The notes: generated by a model from the sequence alone, not told the origin. Numbered from the stretch's first letter, positions 32,498-43,218 are shown. The stretch is DNA of 64,000 nucleotides from SFDP01 sp051653625 (GCA_051653625.1 JBOFWM010000010.1:25301-89300), one strand, 5' to 3'. Numbers and translations: made by a program.

Positions 32498-32544
32498 TTA
32501 TTTAAACCATGCCTTTCTACACATCTTGTCTATAACGCAGTTTA

Positions 32545-32564
32545 GGGGGACAGATTCTGCCCCC
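32545..32564 (-). other. GC-rich hairpin between dnaK and dnaJ
   Basis: Complementary G-run and C-run arms, GGGGGACAG on the plus strand facing CTGCCCCC, form a compact hairpin in the 80-bp intergenic space. There is no T run on the minus strand, so it is more likely an RNA-processing or stability element, or a pause site, than a terminator. Confidence 0.55.
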
Positions 32565-32577
32565 TCCCACACTACAT

Positions 32578-34431
<1,854 letters not shown>

Positions 34432-34464
34432 TTACTCCTCCTATTTTATGGTCTCTGCCAATTA

Positions 34465-35034
34465 TTATTGTGTTACTGCTACCATACTGTGTCTTACAAC
34501 AGTGTCTCTATACTTATAGCCCTTTTGTAATTCTTGGGCAACTACGCCTTCTTCAAATTCTTCACTTTCAACTTGCATTACCGCATTATGAAATTCTGGA
34601 TTAAATGGAACTCCAAGTGCTTCGATTTGTGTTACGCCAACATTTTCTAATTCAGTCATCAATTGCTTATAAATCATATTCATTCCATCCACAAAAGAAT
34701 TTGTTTTATCTTCTTCTGGAACTGCATTAAGCCCACGTTCAAAATTATCTACTACTGGTAATATTTTTTCTATAATACTTTTTGCTCCTACTTCAAACAT
34801 GGTAGCTTTTTCTTTTTCACTTCTTTTTCTGAAATTCTCAAATTCAGCCATTTGACGTTTTACTTTGTCTTCTAGCTCATTTACTTTTTCTTGAAGTACA
34901 TCTTGTTTTTTATCACTTCTTTTTTTCTTTTTTGCACCTTTATTCTCATCTTTTGTTGTTTCCTCAACAACTTCTTCTTTGTCTATTGAGTTTTCGGTAT
35001 TTTCTTCTCCATTTACAATTTCTTTTTCTTCCAA
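34465..35034 (-). CDS. grpE: Nucleotide exchange factor GrpE
   Basis: Releases ADP from DnaK, 189 aa. A charged, disordered N-terminal ~45 residues is followed by a coiled coil (QDVLQEKVNELEDKVKRQMA, then EFENFRKRSEKEKATMFE) and the C-terminal beta domain ending in GYKYRDTVVRHSMVAV. The start is TTG at 35034 with GGAG 8 bases upstream, so translation may be set below that of its neighbours. Confidence 0.96.
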   Translation of the reverse strand: MEEKEIVNGEENTENSIDKEEVVEETTKDENKGAKKKKRSDKKQDVLQEKVNELEDKVKRQMAEFENFRKRSEKEKATMFEVGAKSIIEKILPVVDNFERGLNAVPEEDKTNSFVDGMNMIYKQLMTELENVGVTQIEALGVPFNPEFHNAVMQVESEEFEEGVVAQELQKGYKYRDTVVRHSMVAVTQ

Positions 35035-35053
35035 ATGTTTTCTCCTCTTTCTC

Positions 35054-36091
35054 TTATTCTTCTTCCTCTCGATAGAGGGTATCTAATTGCTGCATTACTA
35101 TTTTCAGATTATCTACAACCTTATCATAATCCATTCTTTTTGGACCAATAATTCCTATTGTTCCTTTCATGCCTTTTCCTAATTCATAAGTAGCTGTTAC
35201 AATGCTACAATCTTCCATTGTTTGGATATTTGTTTCTTTTCCAATGTAAACTTGAATTCCACTATCTGTTGAACTCGAAATTGTATCAAGGGCTAATTCA
35301 CTTAGAACATGCTTTTCTTCAAATGCATTAATCAAATCACTAGCTCTTTGATTATCAGATAGTTCTGGGTATTTAAAAATATTATTTGTACCACTCGTAT
35401 ATATTTCTAAATCCTCTTCTCCCTTAATCGAATTTGCAACTGCATCTAAAACTTCACTAATAATATCGCTATGAATTCCTGCTTGAGTCTTTAATTTTGA
35501 AATCATACTTAAATTGATTTCCTCAATTGTTAATCCACCTAAATTTGTATTTAATAGTATATTTAATTTCAATAAAGTTTCATCCGACAATTCTTCTTTT
35601 ACATGAATCACAGAATTTTTAATAACATTACCTTCTATTACTATTACCGCAAGAATTTGACATTCTTCCAAACGAGATAATTGAATAAATTTCACTTTAT
35701 TCCTTTGAATCATAGGTGCGGAAATCATAGTTGCATAATTTGTATTTGTTGCTAAGAGTTTTGCTGTTTGCTTTAGAAGCGAATCAAGCTTTTCTTCTTT
35801 TTCTAATAAAAGCTCTTTTAGTTTATGCACTTCTTGATTTTTTACTTCCATCATTGTATCAACATATAATCGATACCCTGCATCTGATGGAATTCTACCA
35901 GAAGAGGTATGTGGCTGAAAAATAAATCCCATTTCTTCTAAATCAGCCATTTCATTTCGAATTGTTGCACTACTTAAATTTAGATCTGCATATTTAGAAA
36001 CAGTTCTACTCCCAACAGGTTCTCCTGTTTCAAGGTAATTTCGAATAACCGCTTGTAAAATTTTCATTTTTCGATCATCTAAATGCAACAT
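35054..36091 (-). CDS. hrcA: Heat-inducible transcription repressor HrcA
   Basis: Repressor that binds CIRCE and is kept active by GroE in other Firmicutes, 345 aa. N-terminal winged helix: KILQAVIRNYLETGEPVGSR, then SSATIRNEMADLEEMGFI and PHTSSGRIPSDAGYRLYVD. The rest is the GAF-like and dimer domain. It is the first gene of the operon and is preceded by a perfect CIRCE, so it represses itself and dnaK. Confidence 0.97.
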   Translation of the reverse strand: MLHLDDRKMKILQAVIRNYLETGEPVGSRTVSKYADLNLSSATIRNEMADLEEMGFIFQPHTSSGRIPSDAGYRLYVDTMMEVKNQEVHKLKELLLEKEEKLDSLLKQTAKLLATNTNYATMISAPMIQRNKVKFIQLSRLEECQILAVIVIEGNVIKNSVIHVKEELSDETLLKLNILLNTNLGGLTIEEINLSMISKLKTQAGIHSDIISEVLDAVANSIKGEEDLEIYTSGTNNIFKYPELSDNQRASDLINAFEEKHVLSELALDTISSSTDSGIQVYIGKETNIQTMEDCSIVTATYELGKGMKGTIGIIGPKRMDYDKVVDNLKIVMQQLDTLYREEEE

Positions 36092-36110
36092 ATCACCTCT
36101 TTCCTAATTA

Positions 36111-36137
36111 TTAGCACTCTATTGTGTCGAGTGCTAA
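36111..36137 (-). promoter_or_regulatory. CIRCE operator of the hrcA operon
   Basis: TTAGCACTC (36111-36119), 9 bp, GAGTGCTAA (36129-36137): an exact match to the consensus inverted repeat, 19 bp ahead of the hrcA ATG and at or just after the expected transcription start. Confidence 0.97.
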
Positions 36138-36150
36138 TTGGTATAAAGAT

Positions 36151-36179
36151 AAAATATCACTATCTATTTTTATTGTCAA
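36151..36179 (-). promoter_or_regulatory. Promoter of the hrcA operon
   Basis: Minus-strand TTGACA (36174-36179) and TATTTT (36151-36156), 17 bp apart, are followed directly by CIRCE, the usual sigma-A plus HrcA arrangement. Confidence 0.75.
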
Positions 36180-36228
36180 TCATTTTATCAAAATTATTTA
36201 TAAAATAATCATAAATTTATTTTTCCAC

Positions 36229-36273
36229 AAAAAAACAACTGATTTTCTTTGTAAAAAATCAGTTGTTTTTTTT
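36229..36273 (-). terminator. Terminator after the DUF6465-like gene
   Basis: A near-perfect stem of about 18 bp (from 36229 to 36273) with AACTGAT and ATCAGTT core arms and a long T run on the minus strand. Confidence 0.92.
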
Positions 36274-36603
36274 CTATATAGAAAAGCTTCCTTCTATATC
36301 ATTTAAAACATAATATACGCATGCTTCTTCTGGCTTTATGTATAATTCTATACTTTTCAATTCTGTCACTTTTTTCTTTAAGTCATGTCTCCAAACATCT
36401 TTTGCAATTTTTACCAAATCATCATTGGAATACGATTTTCCTGCAAATTGTACAACAGCACTTACTTTTAACTCTGCTTTCTTTGCTGGCGTCTTCTTTG
36501 TTGCTGCTTTTTTCACAGGTGTCTTTGTTTCTTTTTCGATTGTCTTTACTGGTTCTTTTGTAGCTGCTTTAACTAGCTCTTTTGTTTTTGCTGTCTCTGC
36601 CAT
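36274..36603 (-). CDS. DUF6465-like protein with histone H1-like N-terminal tail
   Basis: 109 aa. Residues 1-48 are a low-complexity Lys/Ala/Thr/Pro tail with repeats such as KTPVKKAATKKTPAKKAE. Residues about 49-109 are a small folded domain: VVQFAGKSYSNDDLVKIAKD, then LKSIELYIKPEEACVYYVLN. The domain matches a small family I know from Lachnospiraceae (DUF6465); the tail recalls bacterial H1-like proteins, so nucleic acid binding is possible but unproven. It is a single-gene unit, 5' to hrcA, with a strong terminator, which suggests fair expression. Confidence 0.7.
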   Translation of the reverse strand: MAETAKTKELVKAATKEPVKTIEKETKTPVKKAATKKTPAKKAELKVSAVVQFAGKSYSNDDLVKIAKDVWRHDLKKKVTELKSIELYIKPEEACVYYVLNDIEGSFSI

Positions 36604-36735
36604 AGCTAAATCCCTCCATGTGTCTTATTTCCCTCATCAACATCATATTATTCATTATGATCAACAATACAACTAATTAAAGTTTAATATTCTTTTTATT
36701 TCTTGTCAACGTATAACTTACCAATATTTGTTAAT

Positions 36736-37563
36736 TCATCGCTTAATATTCATCATAAAGTAACCAAGAACAACAATTCCTAAAATAATTCGATACCAAC
36801 CAAATATTTTAAAATCATGTTTTTTAATATACGATAATAAAAACTTTATTACAATAATAGAAACAACAAATGCTACAAGCATACCAATTGCTAATACAAG
36901 TAATTCACTTGGCAAAAGTACGAGTCCAAATTTCATAATTTTAAGAAGACTTGCTCCAAACATCACAGGAATAGCTAATATAAATGTAAATTCTGCTGCA
37001 ACGGTTCTAGAAACTCCAATTAATAATGCTCCAACAATTGTTGCTCCTGATCTACTCGTTCCTGGAAAAATTGCTGCAATCAGTTGAAATACTCCAATTA
37101 ACATAGCTGTATTCCATGTAATTTCATTTAAATTTGTTATACTTGGATTTTTTCCTACATTTTTTTGTTCTATCACAATAAATGCAATACCAAATAGAAT
37201 TAGCGCTAATGCAACTGAAACATAATTATAAAATAATGCATCAAATACATCATCAAATAACACTCCAATGACTGCTGCCGGAATACATGCTACAATTACT
37301 TTATACCATAAAGTCATGGTATCTTTCTTTATGATCCAGTTCTTTTTTTTCTCTATTGGTAAAATCGTTTTCCAAAACAAAATGACAACTGCTAGGATTG
37401 CTCCTAATTGAATAACTGTCAAAAATAATTCAAAAAATTCTTTTCTTACATCTAGAACAATAAATTCATTCAATAATATCATATGCCCTGTACTGCTAAC
37501 TGGTAGCCATTCTGTAATTCCTTCGACAATTCCAAATAAAACTGCTTTTAAAATTTCAATCAT
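36736..37563 (-). CDS. uppP: Undecaprenyl-diphosphatase
   Basis: Membrane enzyme that recycles the C55 lipid carrier of cell-wall synthesis and can give bacitracin tolerance. It is 275 aa with about eight membrane helices. Signatures are GIVEGITEWLPVSSTGHMIL (about 12-31) with the Glu and the SSTGH motif, and FPGTSRSGATIVGALLIGVS (about 166-185), which holds the second active-site Ser/Arg. It is followed by no close gene; a 44-bp gap separates it from the kinase-like gene. Confidence 0.97.
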   Translation of the reverse strand: MIEILKAVLFGIVEGITEWLPVSSTGHMILLNEFIVLDVRKEFFELFLTVIQLGAILAVVILFWKTILPIEKKKNWIIKKDTMTLWYKVIVACIPAAVIGVLFDDVFDALFYNYVSVALALILFGIAFIVIEQKNVGKNPSITNLNEITWNTAMLIGVFQLIAAIFPGTSRSGATIVGALLIGVSRTVAAEFTFILAIPVMFGASLLKIMKFGLVLLPSELLVLAIGMLVAFVVSIIVIKFLLSYIKKHDFKIFGWYRIILGIVVLGYFMMNIKR

Positions 37564-37607
37564 AACTTCCTCTCTTTTTCAACATCTCTATTAATACAAT
37601 ATACACG

Positions 37608-38207
37608 TTATTTATTTTTATATACCTCAATATATGCTTTCACAACGTGTAATAAATTTTCATAAGATAAAGAAGCTGTATTTAAACACAAATCATAATT
37701 ACTAGCATCATTCCATTCTTTATTCGTATGATACTTATAATATTCTGCTCGTTTTTGATCAATTCGTTCTACTTTTTTTACGATTTCTTTTTCAGATAAT
37801 CCAGATAATTCTTTTTCTCGTTCGATACAATCTTTTAACGGTGCATAACAATAGATGGAAATTACGTTATCATATTCTTTTAATACATAATCCGCACAAC
37901 GTCCAATAATAACACAATCTTCTTCTTTTGCTAATTCCTTAATCACATCTGCTTGAAATTCAAATAAATGCTCTTCTGAAATAAGTTCTCCCTTTCCAAC
38001 TTTCTTTATCACTTTTGGAAGAATAGAATTTTTTACTGTTTCATCTGATTCACCAAATAATTCCTCATTAATTCCACTTTTATCAGAAGCAAGTCGTAAT
38101 AATTCACGATCATAATATTTTATACCAAGCTCTTTTGCCAATAATTTTCCAAGAGTTCTTCCGCCACTTCCATAGCTTCTTGCAATTGTAATTACTAAAT
38201 TTGCCAT
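37608..38207 (-). CDS. Cytidylate kinase-like protein
   Basis: 199 aa, P-loop kinase fold of the AAA_26/cytidylate kinase-like group. The nucleotide loop is ITIARSYGSGGRTLGKLLA (about 6-24), where canonical Walker A Lys-Ser is replaced by Gly-Arg-Thr, as usual in this group. YYDRELLRLASDKSG and CVIIGRCADYVL (about 96-107) follow, and a lid with EREKELSGLSEKEIVKKVER and the segment RAEYYKYHTNKEWNDASNYD. The phosphate acceptor is unknown. It lies between uppP and the liv genes with no clear functional link. Confidence 0.82.
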   Translation of the reverse strand: MANLVITIARSYGSGGRTLGKLLAKELGIKYYDRELLRLASDKSGINEELFGESDETVKNSILPKVIKKVGKGELISEEHLFEFQADVIKELAKEEDCVIIGRCADYVLKEYDNVISIYCYAPLKDCIEREKELSGLSEKEIVKKVERIDQKRAEYYKYHTNKEWNDASNYDLCLNTASLSYENLLHVVKAYIEVYKNK

Positions 38208-38231
38208 AAAGTCACCTTCCTATTCCAATTT

Positions 38232-38942
38232 TTATTCTCCAAGATATGCTTTTCTTACAGATTCATTATTCATAAGTTCTTTTGCATCCCCAGATAACAT
38301 AATATTTCCTGTTTCTAATACATATGCTCTATCTGCAATAGATAATGCTTTCTTTGCATTTTGTTCTACCAATAAAACAGTAGTACCACTTGCTGAAATA
38401 TCACAAATAATTTTAAAAATTTCTTCTACAAAAATAGGGGATAATCCCATTGATGGTTCATCCATTAAAATAATTTTAGGCTGACTCATTAGAGCACGTC
38501 CCATTGCAAGCATTTGTTGTTCTCCACCTGATAGTGTACCTGCTAATTGATGTTTTCTCTCTTCTAATCTTGGAAATCTTTGATAAATCATTGCAAGAGT
38601 ATCTTCCATTTCCTTTTTATCATTTCTTGTATAAGCACCCATTTTAAGATTTTGTAGAACACTTAACTGCGCAAATACACGACGTCCCTCTGGAACGTGT
38701 GCCATTCCAAGAGAAACAATTTTATGCGCAGGAATCTTAGAAATATCTTGCCCTTCAAAAATCACACTTCCTACTTTTGGTTTTAATAACCCACTAACCG
38801 TATGCAAAATTGTAGTTTTACCAGCACCATTTGCACCAATTAAGGCAATTACCTCTCCCTCATTTACTTCAAAAGAGAGTCCTTTTATCGCCTTGATCAT
38901 CCCATAATATACTTCGATATCTTTTATTTCTAACATTGCCAT
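38232..38942 (-). CDS. livF: Branched-chain amino acid ABC transporter ATPase LivF
   Basis: One of two cytoplasmic ATPases of the Liv importer, 236 aa. Walker A GANGAGKTTIL is at about 34-44, the signature LSGGEQQMLAMGRALM at about 138-153, and Walker B IILMDEPSMGLS follows; the shortened C-terminus ending in AYLGE is typical. It is the last gene of livHMGF, 4 bp after livG. Confidence 0.95.
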   Translation of the reverse strand: MAMLEIKDIEVYYGMIKAIKGLSFEVNEGEVIALIGANGAGKTTILHTVSGLLKPKVGSVIFEGQDISKIPAHKIVSLGMAHVPEGRRVFAQLSVLQNLKMGAYTRNDKKEMEDTLAMIYQRFPRLEERKHQLAGTLSGGEQQMLAMGRALMSQPKIILMDEPSMGLSPIFVEEIFKIICDISASGTTVLLVEQNAKKALSIADRAYVLETGNIMLSGDAKELMNNESVRKAYLGE

Positions 38943-38946
38943 ATCA

Positions 38947-39705
38947 TTATTCTCCTAAATATGCCTTAATTACTTCTGGGTTACTAAGTACTTCTTTTGT
39001 TTTTCCATTCGCTAAAACTTTTCCAAAGTTTAACACGGTCAATTCTTCACAAATACCAGAAACCAACTTCATATCATGTTCAATCAATAAAATTGTCATA
39101 TCAAATTCATCTCGAACAAAACGTATGGTATCCATTAATTCTGCTGTTTCATTTGGATTCATCCCAGCTGCCGGTTCATCTAAAAGCAATAATTTTGGAT
39201 TTGTTGCAAGTGCACGTGCAATTTCCAATTTTCTTTGTTTTCCATAAGGCAAATTCGCTGCTTTAATATCTTTCTCTGTATCTAAGTCAAACACTTTTAA
39301 TAGTTCAATCGCTTTTTCATTCATTTCTTTTTCTATTTTAAAATATTTTGGTAATCGAAAAATCCCTTCAAAAGTAGAATAAGGATACATATTATGAAGT
39401 CCCACTTTTACATTATCTAATACCGTAAGATCTTTGAACAAACGAATATTTTGAAATGTTCTTGCAATTCCTGCCTTATTAATTTCAATATTCTTCTTTC
39501 CAGTAATATTTATCTCATCCAATTCTATCTTTCCATCACTAGGTTGGTATACCCCTGTCAATAAATTAAAAACAGTTGTTTTCCCAGCTCCATTTGGACC
39601 AATTAATCCATATAACATGCCTTTTTCAATTTTAATATAAAAATCATCTACTGCGCGAAGTCCACCAAATGAAATTCCTAAATTTTTCACATCTAACAAA
39701 GCCAT
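38947..39705 (-). CDS. livG: Branched-chain amino acid ABC transporter ATPase LivG
   Basis: Second Liv ATPase, 252 aa. Walker A GPNGAGKTTVFNLLTG is at about 37-52 and the Q loop and IARTFQNIRLF at about 82-92. The signature motif is degenerate for an ABC (LPYGKQRKLEIARALA), which is normal in LivG. Walker B LLLLDEPAAGMNPNE follows. GGAGG precedes the ATG. It lies 1 bp after livM. Confidence 0.95.
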   Translation of the reverse strand: MALLDVKNLGISFGGLRAVDDFYIKIEKGMLYGLIGPNGAGKTTVFNLLTGVYQPSDGKIELDEINITGKKNIEINKAGIARTFQNIRLFKDLTVLDNVKVGLHNMYPYSTFEGIFRLPKYFKIEKEMNEKAIELLKVFDLDTEKDIKAANLPYGKQRKLEIARALATNPKLLLLDEPAAGMNPNETAELMDTIRFVRDEFDMTILLIEHDMKLVSGICEELTVLNFGKVLANGKTKEVLSNPEVIKAYLGE

Positions 39706-39706
39706 T

Positions 39707-40780
39707 TTATGCTTCCTCCTTTGTTGATTTTTTTGAATTCATCCATCGTTTCAATGAATATTTTTCACGAAATTCTTTTGCTTTTGGACTCCAGTTAAAT
39801 AACATTACTCCAATTAATACAATCGAATAAATTAACATACGATAATCACTTAAGCTTCTAAGTAATTCTGGTAGCAATGTAAGAAGTATTGCTGCAATGA
39901 CAGACCCTCTAATATTTCCTATTCCCCCAAGTACTACATATACAAGAATCATAATGGACATCGTATATCCAAAGTTTTTAGGAAGCGCTGTTAATGTAGA
40001 TAAGTTATGTGCATATAATGTTCCCGCAAGCCCTGCTAATCCTGCTGATATTGCAAATACTAATAATTTGTATTTTGTAATATTAATTCCTAAAGATTCT
40101 GCTGCAATACGATTATCACGAATTGCCATAACTGCTCTACCAGTTCTTGAATTAATTAAATTCAATACAATACATAATGTTATTACAAGAAGTAAAATAC
40201 CAATAAAAAATGTAGAATTATTTGGAGTTCCAGTAATTCCTTGTGCACCATTAATAATAACCTTTCCATCTTCTAACATATTAAGTTCCATAGAATTTTT
40301 TGTTGAAAAATGAAATCCTTCACTATCTTTTCCAATATACAAAACATTTACAATATTTTTAATAATTTCTCCAAATGCTAATGTCACAATCGCCAAATAA
40401 TCTCCTCGTAGACGAAGTACAGGTACACCAATGATGACTCCAAAAAATGCTGCACTAAGTCCACCTACTAAAAGTGCAAGTGTGAAACGAATCCATGTTA
40501 TTTCAATTGTATCTACCGTACACATCGAAAAAAATGCACTCGAAAATGCACCTACGCACATAAATCCTGCATGTCCTAAACTCAGTTCTCCTAAAATACC
40601 TACTGTTAAATTTAGAGATACCGCTAGAATTGCATATGTACAAAGTGGAACTAATAAACCACGAAGTAAACTAGATATCATACCAGCATTAACCAATATC
40701 TGCATAACAATATAGGCAACGATTACGATACCAATTGTAATTGTGTTATTTAATGTTGTCTTTTTTAATTTCATATCCAT
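39707..40780 (-). CDS. livM: Branched-chain amino acid ABC transporter permease LivM
   Basis: Inner-membrane permease subunit, 357 aa, about ten membrane helices. Family signatures are LSLGHAGFMCVGAFSSAFFS (about 63-82), then LRGDYLAIVTLAFGEIIKN and YTMSIMILVYVVLGGIGNIRGS. The start is either ATG 40780 or the ATG two codons later; AAAGG lies just upstream of both. It is 22 bp after livH. Confidence 0.95.
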   Translation of the reverse strand: MDMKLKKTTLNNTITIGIVIVAYIVMQILVNAGMISSLLRGLLVPLCTYAILAVSLNLTVGILGELSLGHAGFMCVGAFSSAFFSMCTVDTIEITWIRFTLALLVGGLSAAFFGVIIGVPVLRLRGDYLAIVTLAFGEIIKNIVNVLYIGKDSEGFHFSTKNSMELNMLEDGKVIINGAQGITGTPNNSTFFIGILLLVITLCIVLNLINSRTGRAVMAIRDNRIAAESLGINITKYKLLVFAISAGLAGLAGTLYAHNLSTLTALPKNFGYTMSIMILVYVVLGGIGNIRGSVIAAILLTLLPELLRSLSDYRMLIYSIVLIGVMLFNWSPKAKEFREKYSLKRWMNSKKSTKEEA

Positions 40781-40802
40781 TTAACCTTTCTTAATTTTTT
40801 GC

Positions 40803-41687
40803 TTATACTTTCTCTTGAATTTTCTTCCCTAATAATCCTGTTGGTTTTACCAATAATACGATAATTAAAACAGAAAATACAATGGCATCTGCCATTTGTG
40901 ATGAAATATATGCTTTGCTAAGATTTTCAATAATACCAAGTAAAATACCTCCAATAAATGCTCCAGGTATTGAACCAATTCCACCAAATACAGCTGCAAC
41001 AAATGCTTTAATCCCAGGCATAGATCCAGTATATGGTGTTAGCGTAGGATATGCCGAACAAAGTAATACTCCTGCAATTGCTGCAAGTGCAGATCCAATC
41101 GCAAAGGTAAGAGATATTGTCCCATTTACATTAATACCCATAAGTTGTGCCGCGCCTTTATCTTCTGATACTGCTAGCATCGCTTGTCCTGCCTTTGTAA
41201 ACTTAATAAAACTCATTAGCAGTATCATAATAGCGATACATGCAAGAACAGTTACTTGTGTTTCTCCTGTAATTACAATTTGACCATCCATAAAAGAAAT
41301 TGGATTCATACGGATTACTGATGTAAACATTTTTGTATTTGCTCCAAATTTTAATAGTACAATGTTTTGTAATAAATAACTTACCCCAATAGCTGTAATA
41401 AGTACTGCTAGAGGAGATGCTGTTCGAAGTGGCTTATATGCTAATTTCTCAATAGTAATACCTAATGCCGTAGAAATTACAACAGAAAGTAACACTGCCA
41501 TTGCTGGCGATAATCCCATTGTTCCAATTGCTGTAAATGCCACATAACTTCCAACCATAATAACATCACCATGGGCAAAGTTTAACATCTTAGCAATACC
41601 ATAAACCATTGTATATCCCAATGCAATAATTGCATATACGCTTCCTAAACTAATCCCATTAATTAAAAACGACAAAAAACTAGTCAT
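40803..41687 (-). CDS. livH: Branched-chain amino acid ABC transporter permease LivH
   Basis: Inner-membrane permease subunit, 294 aa. It begins FLSFLINGISLGSVYAIIAL, with GYTMVYGIAKMLNFAHGDV (about 24-42) and the conserved FVAAVFGGIGSIPGAFIGG (about 229-247). It is separated from livK by 157 bp that hold a terminator, so permease expression is probably partial read-through. Confidence 0.96.
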   Translation of the reverse strand: MTSFLSFLINGISLGSVYAIIALGYTMVYGIAKMLNFAHGDVIMVGSYVAFTAIGTMGLSPAMAVLLSVVISTALGITIEKLAYKPLRTASPLAVLITAIGVSYLLQNIVLLKFGANTKMFTSVIRMNPISFMDGQIVITGETQVTVLACIAIMILLMSFIKFTKAGQAMLAVSEDKGAAQLMGINVNGTISLTFAIGSALAAIAGVLLCSAYPTLTPYTGSMPGIKAFVAAVFGGIGSIPGAFIGGILLGIIENLSKAYISSQMADAIVFSVLIIVLLVKPTGLLGKKIQEKV

Positions 41688-41787
41688 TCTAACTCCTCCT
41701 TAAATGTTTGCTTTCTTTTTCATTATTCAAGTATACTAAAATTGTGCTTTAAAGCAAGTCTAAATTGCAAAAAAATAAAAGAGAATC

Positions 41788-41829
41788 AAAAAAAACACCT
41801 TAGCAGCCTCATTGCTAAAGTGTTTTTTT
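41788..41829 (-). terminator. Terminator between livK and livHMGF
   Basis: Arms 41788-41805 and 41813-41829 form a strong stem (ACACTTTAGCA with TGCTAAGGTGT on the minus strand) followed by seven T. Partial termination here would give more binding protein than permease. Confidence 0.88.
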
Positions 41830-41844
41830 CAAAAATATCAATTT

Positions 41845-43065
41845 TTAGTTTGCTACATATGTTCCATTTTCAATAATTACAGCTTTTGGTGCTTTATTAA
41901 CTTCACCATCTGCTGTCCAAGTCATAGCATCTCCTGTTAATCCATCAACACTAATTGTTACCATTGCTCCTTTTAATGCTTCACAGATATCAGATGCGCT
42001 CATATCTGAAGTAGCACCACTTGCTTCAATTGCTTCTTTGATGATATAAATAGCATCATATGCATCTGCTGCAAATTGATTTGGAACTTCTCCATATGCA
42101 GCTTGGTAAGAAGATACAAAGTTTACTGTTAAATCATCTGTTGCATCTGCTGCAAATGGAGTTAAAAGCATTACACCTTCTGCTAATGCAATATCAAAAT
42201 CTTCTACTGCTAAAATACCATCTAAACCATCACAACCAAAGAAAATTGGTGCAAATCCTAATGTATCTGCTTGCTTTAAAATTAAAGCTGCTTCATTGTA
42301 ATAAATTGGTAAGAAAATTAATTCTGCACCAGCTTCTTTTGCTTTTTGTAATTGAATTGTAAAATCTGTTTTATTATCTGCTGTAAAACTTTCTGCTGCT
42401 ACAATTTCAATTCCTTGTGCACTTGATTCTGATACAAATTTTTCATAAATTCCAGATGAATATACATCAGAACTATCATAAATTACAGCAACTTTTGTTG
42501 CAATTTTATTTGCTCCAATATATTGTGCTGATGCAATTCCTTGATTAGGATCTGAAAAACATACACGGAATGCATTATCATATTTCACACACTCTACTGC
42601 TGAACCAGATGGTGTCAATTGAAAAATATTATCATCTTTTGTTTTTTCTGCTACTGCAATACTTGGTGTACTTGTAACAGTACCCATTAAAATTTGCATA
42701 TCCCAATCTAATAATGAGTTATATGCATTAATTGATTTTTCTGCATCATGTTCATCATCTTCAAATTGGAATACGATTGGAGTTCCATTAATCCCACCTG
42801 CTGCATTAATTTCACTTACTGCTAATTCTGCTCCATTTTTTACTGCTTGACCATATACTGCTGCTCCACCTGTAGTTGGTCCAATTCCACCAATTTTAAA
42901 ACCTTCTGTTGCTACTTGTGTTGTTCCTTCAGTCCCAGCATTTTCTACTGTTTCTGTGCTTTGTGTTGTAGTTGTACTTTCTGTTGTTTCTTTTGCACTA
43001 CCGCATCCTGCTAAAGTACCAATTACTAAAGCAAGTGCTAATAACAAACTTCCTGTTTTTTTCAT
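41845..43065 (-). CDS. livK: Branched-chain amino acid-binding lipoprotein (LivK/LivJ type)
   Basis: Extracellular substrate-binding protein of the Liv importer, 406 aa. The start is ATG 43065, with AGGGAGG 9 bases upstream; the longer frame to 43161 lacks a signal-like N-terminus. Lipobox LALALVIGTLAGCGS ends at the lipid Cys near residue 21, then a Thr/Ser/Glu-rich linker. The periplasmic-binding fold I begins FKIGGIGPTTGGAAVYGQ. Its gene stands first, with its own promoter, an inverted-repeat operator and a 5' hairpin. Ligand specificity (Leu/Ile/Val) is inferred from the family. Confidence 0.95.
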   Translation of the reverse strand: MKKTGSLLLALALVIGTLAGCGSAKETTESTTTTQSTETVENAGTEGTTQVATEGFKIGGIGPTTGGAAVYGQAVKNGAELAVSEINAAGGINGTPIVFQFEDDEHDAEKSINAYNSLLDWDMQILMGTVTSTPSIAVAEKTKDDNIFQLTPSGSAVECVKYDNAFRVCFSDPNQGIASAQYIGANKIATKVAVIYDSSDVYSSGIYEKFVSESSAQGIEIVAAESFTADNKTDFTIQLQKAKEAGAELIFLPIYYNEAALILKQADTLGFAPIFFGCDGLDGILAVEDFDIALAEGVMLLTPFAADATDDLTVNFVSSYQAAYGEVPNQFAADAYDAIYIIKEAIEASGATSDMSASDICEALKGAMVTISVDGLTGDAMTWTADGEVNKAPKAVIIENGTYVAN

Positions 43066-43096
43066 AATATGTATCCTCCCTTTTAATAAATAAACA

Positions 43097-43128
43097 AATG
43101 AGAAGCTTATCAAATTTAGCTTCTCATT
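43097..43128 (-). other. 5' stem-loop in the livK leader
   Basis: AATGAGAAGCT (43097-43107) and AGCTTCTCATT (43118-43128) form a perfect 11-bp stem with a 10-base loop. It would be the first ~30 bases of the livK transcript. No T run follows, so it looks like an mRNA-stabilising 5' hairpin. Confidence 0.65.
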
Positions 43129-43132
43129 ATTA

Positions 43133-43172
43133 AAGATACCTTTGTCTAGATTGCTTGTCAAGACAAAGGTAT
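43133..43172 (-). promoter_or_regulatory. livK promoter overlapped by a 12-bp inverted repeat (operator)
   Basis: On the minus strand TTGACA (43156-43161) and TATCTT (43133-43138) are 17 bp apart. A perfect 12-bp inverted repeat ATACCTTTGTCT / AGACAAAGGTAT (43136-43147 and 43161-43172, 13-bp spacer) touches both promoter elements. No T run follows, so it is not a terminator. It looks like a repressor site. Confidence 0.6.
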
Positions 43173-43218
43173 TATATTATTTAATTATAACTGGTATTCC
43201 TTTAGGTTATATCTTTTT

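Noticed and set aside
43136..43172. Terminator of cobS
   Set aside because: The repeat has no T run on the minus strand and coincides with a good -35/-10 pair, so an operator is the better reading.
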